This document shows, in pieces, positions 59,657 to 64,000 of a stretch of DNA of 64,000 nt. Source of the DNA: Plantago elongata (lineage: Eukaryota; Streptophyta; Magnoliopsida; Lamiales; Plantaginaceae); contig JAYMSP010000237.1 of the NCBI GenBank assembly GCA_036897095.1, positions 1-64,000 on the forward strand, written 5' to 3'. Within the stretch, counting starts at the first letter, position 1; each line of letters opens with the position of its first letter. Both the position numbers and the translations under genes were made by a program. The notes under the pieces were generated by a model. It saw only the letters and a program-made list of their open reading frames with translations. It was not told the DNA's origin and made no database searches.

Positions 59657-62600
59657 TTACTTATTTTCCTCTAAAGCTATTGGTACCTCCAAGTTCTTAT
59701 CGCCTCTCAGGATCTTCAAAACCACTTTGTCTCCAATAGTATAATCATCCAGAACTTTGTCCAGGTCTGCTCTACTCCTCACCTGTTGAGAAATTATGAC
59801 AAATGCATGTTTTTAATAAGCGTTCCATTTCGTGTACAAGTTACTCCAACAGATATATAGTTCTGTGTTTATGCAATACTGCTGAGTAAAGCAGGAGGCG
59901 AGAAGAAACCAGGAAGAGCTTACAGGTTTATCATCAACAGCCATAATTATATCCCCAAGTACAATGTTACCAGCAAAGCCTCTAGTAGTAGGTTTCAGCC
60001 CAGCTTTAGCTGCTGAGCTATTTGCAGGAACCTGAAACGATGCAGTATAGTATAGTATTAATGCTTTTACAGCAGTAGAATTAAGTGCAAGTGTTGATAT
60101 CTCGAAGGTTTAAAGGACTCCATGTCTACCAGTAAGATTAGAGCTCCATTTCGAACATTGAGTTGATTTGAAATAGGATCTGGTGCTATTTCTGCACTCA
60201 AACCAGCCCGAACAACCTGTTGTTCATAGAATTCGTCAATAAACTAGAACACCAAACAAATTCAGACTCTCAAGTCACAACCCATAAACACATAATATGT
60301 GCACTATGTGCTCGTAAAAGATCAGAACAGAACATATGTGAACAGGTAGAGAATTATGATACATATTTAACAATGAAAAGCCTATATTAACATTTGGATC
60401 ACGACTCACGAGACATGATTCTCAAGAAAAAGAGCTAAATATGTTTCTAAAGTATGACGGACATACTTTGCCGAACTGGATCAGCTGAGGAACTATCTTT
60501 GCTACTGTGGACGAAGGAATTGCAAAACCAACACCAGCAGATGTACCTGTCGTGCAGATAAAAAAAGAGGCAAGTTCCACAAAATTAGAGAGTTTGTGTG
60601 TTCACATGAATGGATACTATTATATGATGCAATTTACTTGAGAGCACAAATCTCACCTGTCTGAGTAAAAATGGCAGTATTGATCCCAATTAAGTTGCCC
60701 TTAGAATCCAGTAAAGGACCTCCACTGGAATATCATATATAACATAACAATTAAAGGTGCGGAACAATCTTTTGGCTTATGTTCAAGTATTGAAGTCAAA
60801 CCTGTTTCCAGGATTAATGGCAGCATCTGTCTGAATACCTCCACCTATAGTAACTCCAGTTTGACTATTTATGTCTCGGTTGAGTCCACTTATGACACCT
60901 ACTGTAAGTGTGTGATCGAAACCAAATGGATTTCCAATTGCTAAGCACTGCTGCCCAACTTTTAGGGAAGACGATGGACCTACCTTGATAGGTCGTAGCA
61001 GCTCTATTGGGGCATCAACCTGGGATGGAACATGTCAAGTACAACAGCTTAGGTTTGTGAATAACTCGTCAAATCTAGCACCGACCAACTTACCTTTAAG
61101 ACAGCAAGGTCCTTTGTACGATCTGCACCGACCAACTTACCTTCAAAGTTCTTTTGTACACTTCACAAGTACAAAAAGGAGAAAAACCACCATCAAAAAA
61201 AAGAAAAGAAAAGAATTATGAGCTCAGTTTACTTGCTTATAATTAATTGCAAACCATACCCTTCCGAAGCAACTATACTAACTCGAGCAACAAATTGCCC
61301 ATTACTTGGATTTCTTGAAAGAGAATTTCCAATAACTGTCAACAAAGTGATTCTAGTTCAGCCCAAATCAAGGAAGCATTGTTTTCAACTTTAGTCAAAT
61401 ATGCATACCATGGTAATTTGTCACAATGTGACCTTCTTCGTCCCAGACAACTCCAGAACCATTTCCCTCAGGAACCTGTATTTTGACCATGATTATTATT
61501 TGAATACTGGATAAGACGAAAGTATAGATGCTAGAGGTGTAAGCATACAACAAAATGAAACATGTTACCTCGACAGCCCCAGTGACATTAAGTTGAGGTC
61601 GCAATGTCACATCAAAAATGTTGACAACAGAGTAAGTATTCTTCTCAAACAGTTTTACGATTCTTTCCTGCCAAGTAGACACAGATCAATTTACCTGCCA
61701 TACATAGATAGTGTGAAAATTTACAGAAAAATGACTAATTTCAAAGGCCAGAAAAACATAAAGCGTGCGAACGTTACAGAGAAATTGATAGTAAGAAATA
61801 GACCTCAGCAGAAAAAAGTGGACCGGGAGGAATAACTGTAGGGGTAACTTGTTCAAGAGTAACCGATGGGTCTCCTAAAGCATAAGCTGTAAATTAAAAT
61901 AAATTCTGTTAATTAACTATTTCATGTGTGACTAATTATTGCTCAAAAATCAGATGTCATAAAATCCCCGAAAACATCTTTTGGAACTTGATTCTACAAC
62001 AATCCAGACATTTCCAGAGGATATATGTATATGCTGAAGAAACAAGATAGTCTATAAACATTAAGTCATGTTTGTAGTACTTCTCATTGATTTTGAGAAC
62101 CACACTTATGCATGGATACATAGCTTCTCTGATTTCCTATCTTCGTTATCGCACAATTAGCATTTTGAGCACATGTTATGCTCAAAACCATCATCAAATT
62201 CATTCTTTGGCATTCTTTACAATAGAGGCTCTTACACTTGCCAATACAGAATAACAAGAGGTCAAGTTCAAGTCTTTTTAGCTTCCAATACCTAAATCGA
62301 CTCAACTTCTCAACCTGCTTCTTCTAAACTTGCTTAGAACAAAACTATGCCCTCTACCAAGTTTTCCCAATAAAAAGTACTGTTCTTCAACAGAAAACTC
62401 TTTACCCCAAACACTTGCCTTCTATAACCAAGCAAAATTTCTTAACCAAGAACAACCAAAACTCTAGACATTGCAATAAAGAAACCATTCAAGTAAAAGA
62501 GAATGTGAGCATAAAAAACAACAGTAGGATTACAAGAGCGAACCTGAAAAGTACCTTGAAGGAAGAAGATAACAACAACACGAGCTGATAATCAAACTAC

Positions 62601-62934
62601 CAATCAAAGATCGACGCCTAAACATCAAATCTACATTATTCACCTCATTAACATTATTATTATTATTACTATGAATAATGCCTTGTTCATTATCATCCCT
62701 GTAAAAAAACGGAATTTAATCAATTTATGCATTCAAACAGAAACGAAAGCAAGAGAAAAGAAACACCCACATAGGAATTGGGAAAATATTTCACCTTGGA
62801 ATAGGTGGAGGAGTTGGAAGACGCGAAACGACGTCGAAGCAGAGGTTCCGGCGGCTAAGAAACCGGCAATTTTGCTTGTTTGATTGAAATGTAATAGCTG
62901 CAGAGTTACTGCTGCAAACTGTTACTGCTTGCAT
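59657..62934 (-). CDS. DEG8: DEG8 thylakoid-lumen serine protease
   Basis: Thirteen exons join to 457 residues: 62934-62795, 62698-62544, 61886-61804, 61667-61569, 61475-61409, 61335-61260, 61160-61094, 61019-60802, 60724-60657, 60546-60467, 60216-60130, 60031-59924, 59782-59657. Residues 1-70 look like a chloroplast transit peptide. RRRSLIGSL (74-82), a hydrophobic core and AYA (99-101) form a twin-arginine-type lumen signal. The trypsin-like domain has the triad His181 (VTNYHV), Asp224 (TKDLAVLK) and Ser302 (NPGNSGGPL). One PDZ domain follows (about 355-450, [17 protein letters not shown]). With DEG5, DEG8 degrades photodamaged photosystem II D1 from the lumen side. Length and sequence fit Arabidopsis DEG8. 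All splice sites are GT-AG. Exon 7 ends in a duplicated donor, described in the findings. Confidence 0.94.
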
Positions 62935-63355
62935 TTCGATTAGTACTAGTTGAAGAATGCAGTATAATCAAGAAGAAAGAAAGAGGAATTTAATCAAGAA
63001 TTAATGGGAAGCATTTGCAGAAGCTCAGTGAGGTTGAAGATGAGTGGTTGTTACAGAGTAGACACAACATAGAGTTAGACGCATTCCAAATTAGTACCAC
63101 TACTAACCATTTAACATTTTTTTCGAAAAAAATAAATATCGGGAAGTTTGGGTTAGTTTTTATATTTATTAAATAACTTAAAATATTTATTACTAAACTG
63201 TTTTACCTACATAAAATTGAAGTAATATTAATCTGTTAAAAATCTGTTAAGATTGTAAAATCATTATACCAAATGATCCTGTAATGCGTATATATGTTTG
63301 ATAGCATTCACAATTTTGAGGTATGCGTGAGAAATAACACAAAATGTGTTTATTA
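62935..63355. other. Upstream region of DEG8
   Basis: Should hold the DEG8 promoter and leader. No clear TATA box was identified and no other gene is seen. Confidence 0.4.
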
Positions 63356-63620
63356 CTTTCTCCGGTCTTCTTAAAGTTTTCTAACATTCCTTTTTTAGCA
63401 TTTCGTTATAATTTTTTAACCTATAAATACAAAAAAAAATTTCCCTAACTTTTTATTATCCTTTTTTCTACTCCATCATCATTTTATTCAATCTCTCTTT
63501 TACTTTATTATACTTTTACAACTTTAACAATATAATACCCCCATAAACTATTGAAATATTAATTTACTTTAATTTAAGAGAAAGTAAAGAGGTAAGAAGT
63601 TTTTATTGAAACGGAGGAAA
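63356..63620. mobile_element. Stowaway-type MITE upstream of DEG8
   Basis: Flanked by TA (63354-63355 and 63621-63622). The left end CTTTCTCCGGTCTTC and right end GAAACGGAGGAAA are imperfect inverted copies. About 265 bp, AT-rich and non-coding, some 420 bp upstream of the DEG8 start. Confidence 0.65.
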
Positions 63621-64000
63621 TAATATAATATTTAGGGAATGACCTTTAGATTGGGTCATTTGATCTATCTTTCCATGAATTGTGGGAGTTAAAATTTAAA
63701 TTTAAAATGAGTGAGACTATATTATTTTGTAAGTGTTGCGACAATTTCTAACCATCGTTTGTTGGAGAAGTCTGATTATATATTAGAAGCTCATGGTAGG
63801 GCGTCTAATGATCTCAGACCCATTTAATTTCTTTTTCTTTATATATATTTTTAATTTTTTCATTTTCTTTTTCATATTATTTTCTTTTAGTTCAGATACA
63901 CAAATTTTATACAACTCTAAAAAAGACAAAAACTTTCATCCATCTCTATTATTTTATCTTTTATTTTCAATCTACTATAACTTTTGAAATTTTATTTGAT
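63621..64000. other. Intergenic DNA at the window edge
   Basis: Very AT-rich; the 64-codon frame at 63793-63987 is Phe-rich low complexity and not a credible gene. Confidence 0.4.

Noticed and set aside
62084-62305. 73-codon minus frame inside the second DEG8 intron
   Set aside because: It has no link to DEG8 sequence and the flanking exons join cleanly without it.
1-64000. CRISPR arrays, operons, ribosome binding sites, bacterial mobile elements
   Set aside because: The window is plant nuclear DNA with spliced genes; none of these patterns occurs.
1-64000. Plant microRNA precursors
   Set aside because: I looked for familiar mature sequences (miR156, 159, 166, 167 types) and long near-perfect hairpins; none stood out by eye.

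Overview
The window is nuclear DNA from a flowering plant, most likely a eudicot. It has AT-rich intergenic space, short GT-AG introns, plant-only transcription factor families (ZF-HD, MINI ZINC FINGER, R2R3-MYB, NAC), a thylakoid-lumen DEG protease, and many small plant transposons (Stowaway MITEs, tRNA-derived SINEs, a Mutator-type element, solo-LTR fossils). Family or genus cannot be read from the sequence.

Layout: 0-10.6 kb has no gene that I recognise. It is packed with MITEs and SINE copies, a GC-rich hairpin-repeat patch and a 124-bp fragment of chloroplast psbD. At 10.67 kb is an intronless ZF-HD homeobox gene (ZHD9-like, + strand). At 21.1 kb is a small MINI ZINC FINGER gene (- strand), and at 31.6-32.9 kb a three-exon R2R3-MYB gene of subgroup 1 (MYB30-like, - strand). 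Between them lie solo-LTR fossils, one SINE, a broken tRNA-Asn and long AT-rich tracts. A three-copy tandem array with a conserved ACGTGGC core sits 0.7-1.8 kb upstream of the MYB start. At 38.2-39.5 kb is a non-autonomous Mutator-like element with ~250-bp inverted ends and a 9-bp target duplication.

From 43.4 to 49.7 kb is a 16-exon SAS10/UTP3 ribosome-biogenesis gene (+). It is followed by an LTR-like fossil, a Stowaway element, a curious duplicated hairpin repeat and an intact tRNA-Leu(CAG). At 53.7-55.1 kb is a three-exon NAC gene (NAC094/FEZ type, -), and at 59.7-62.9 kb a 13-exon DEG8 thylakoid-lumen protease gene (-).

The gene order is informative. As I recall the Arabidopsis map, ZHD9 (At3g28920), MIF2 (At3g28917) and MYB30 (At3g28910) are neighbours, and so are NAC094 (At5g39820) and DEG8 (At5g39830). 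The window therefore seems to join two ancient microsynteny blocks. MIF proteins are known partners and inhibitors of ZHD proteins, so the first block keeps a transcription factor next to its microprotein regulator. The DEG8, NAC and SAS10 genes show no sign of working in one pathway. I found no gene cluster or system that looks wholly new. The best unexplained signals are the hairpin repeats beside tRNA-Leu, the array upstream of the MYB gene, the His-to-Tyr change in the MIF zinc finger, and a duplicated splice donor in DEG8.
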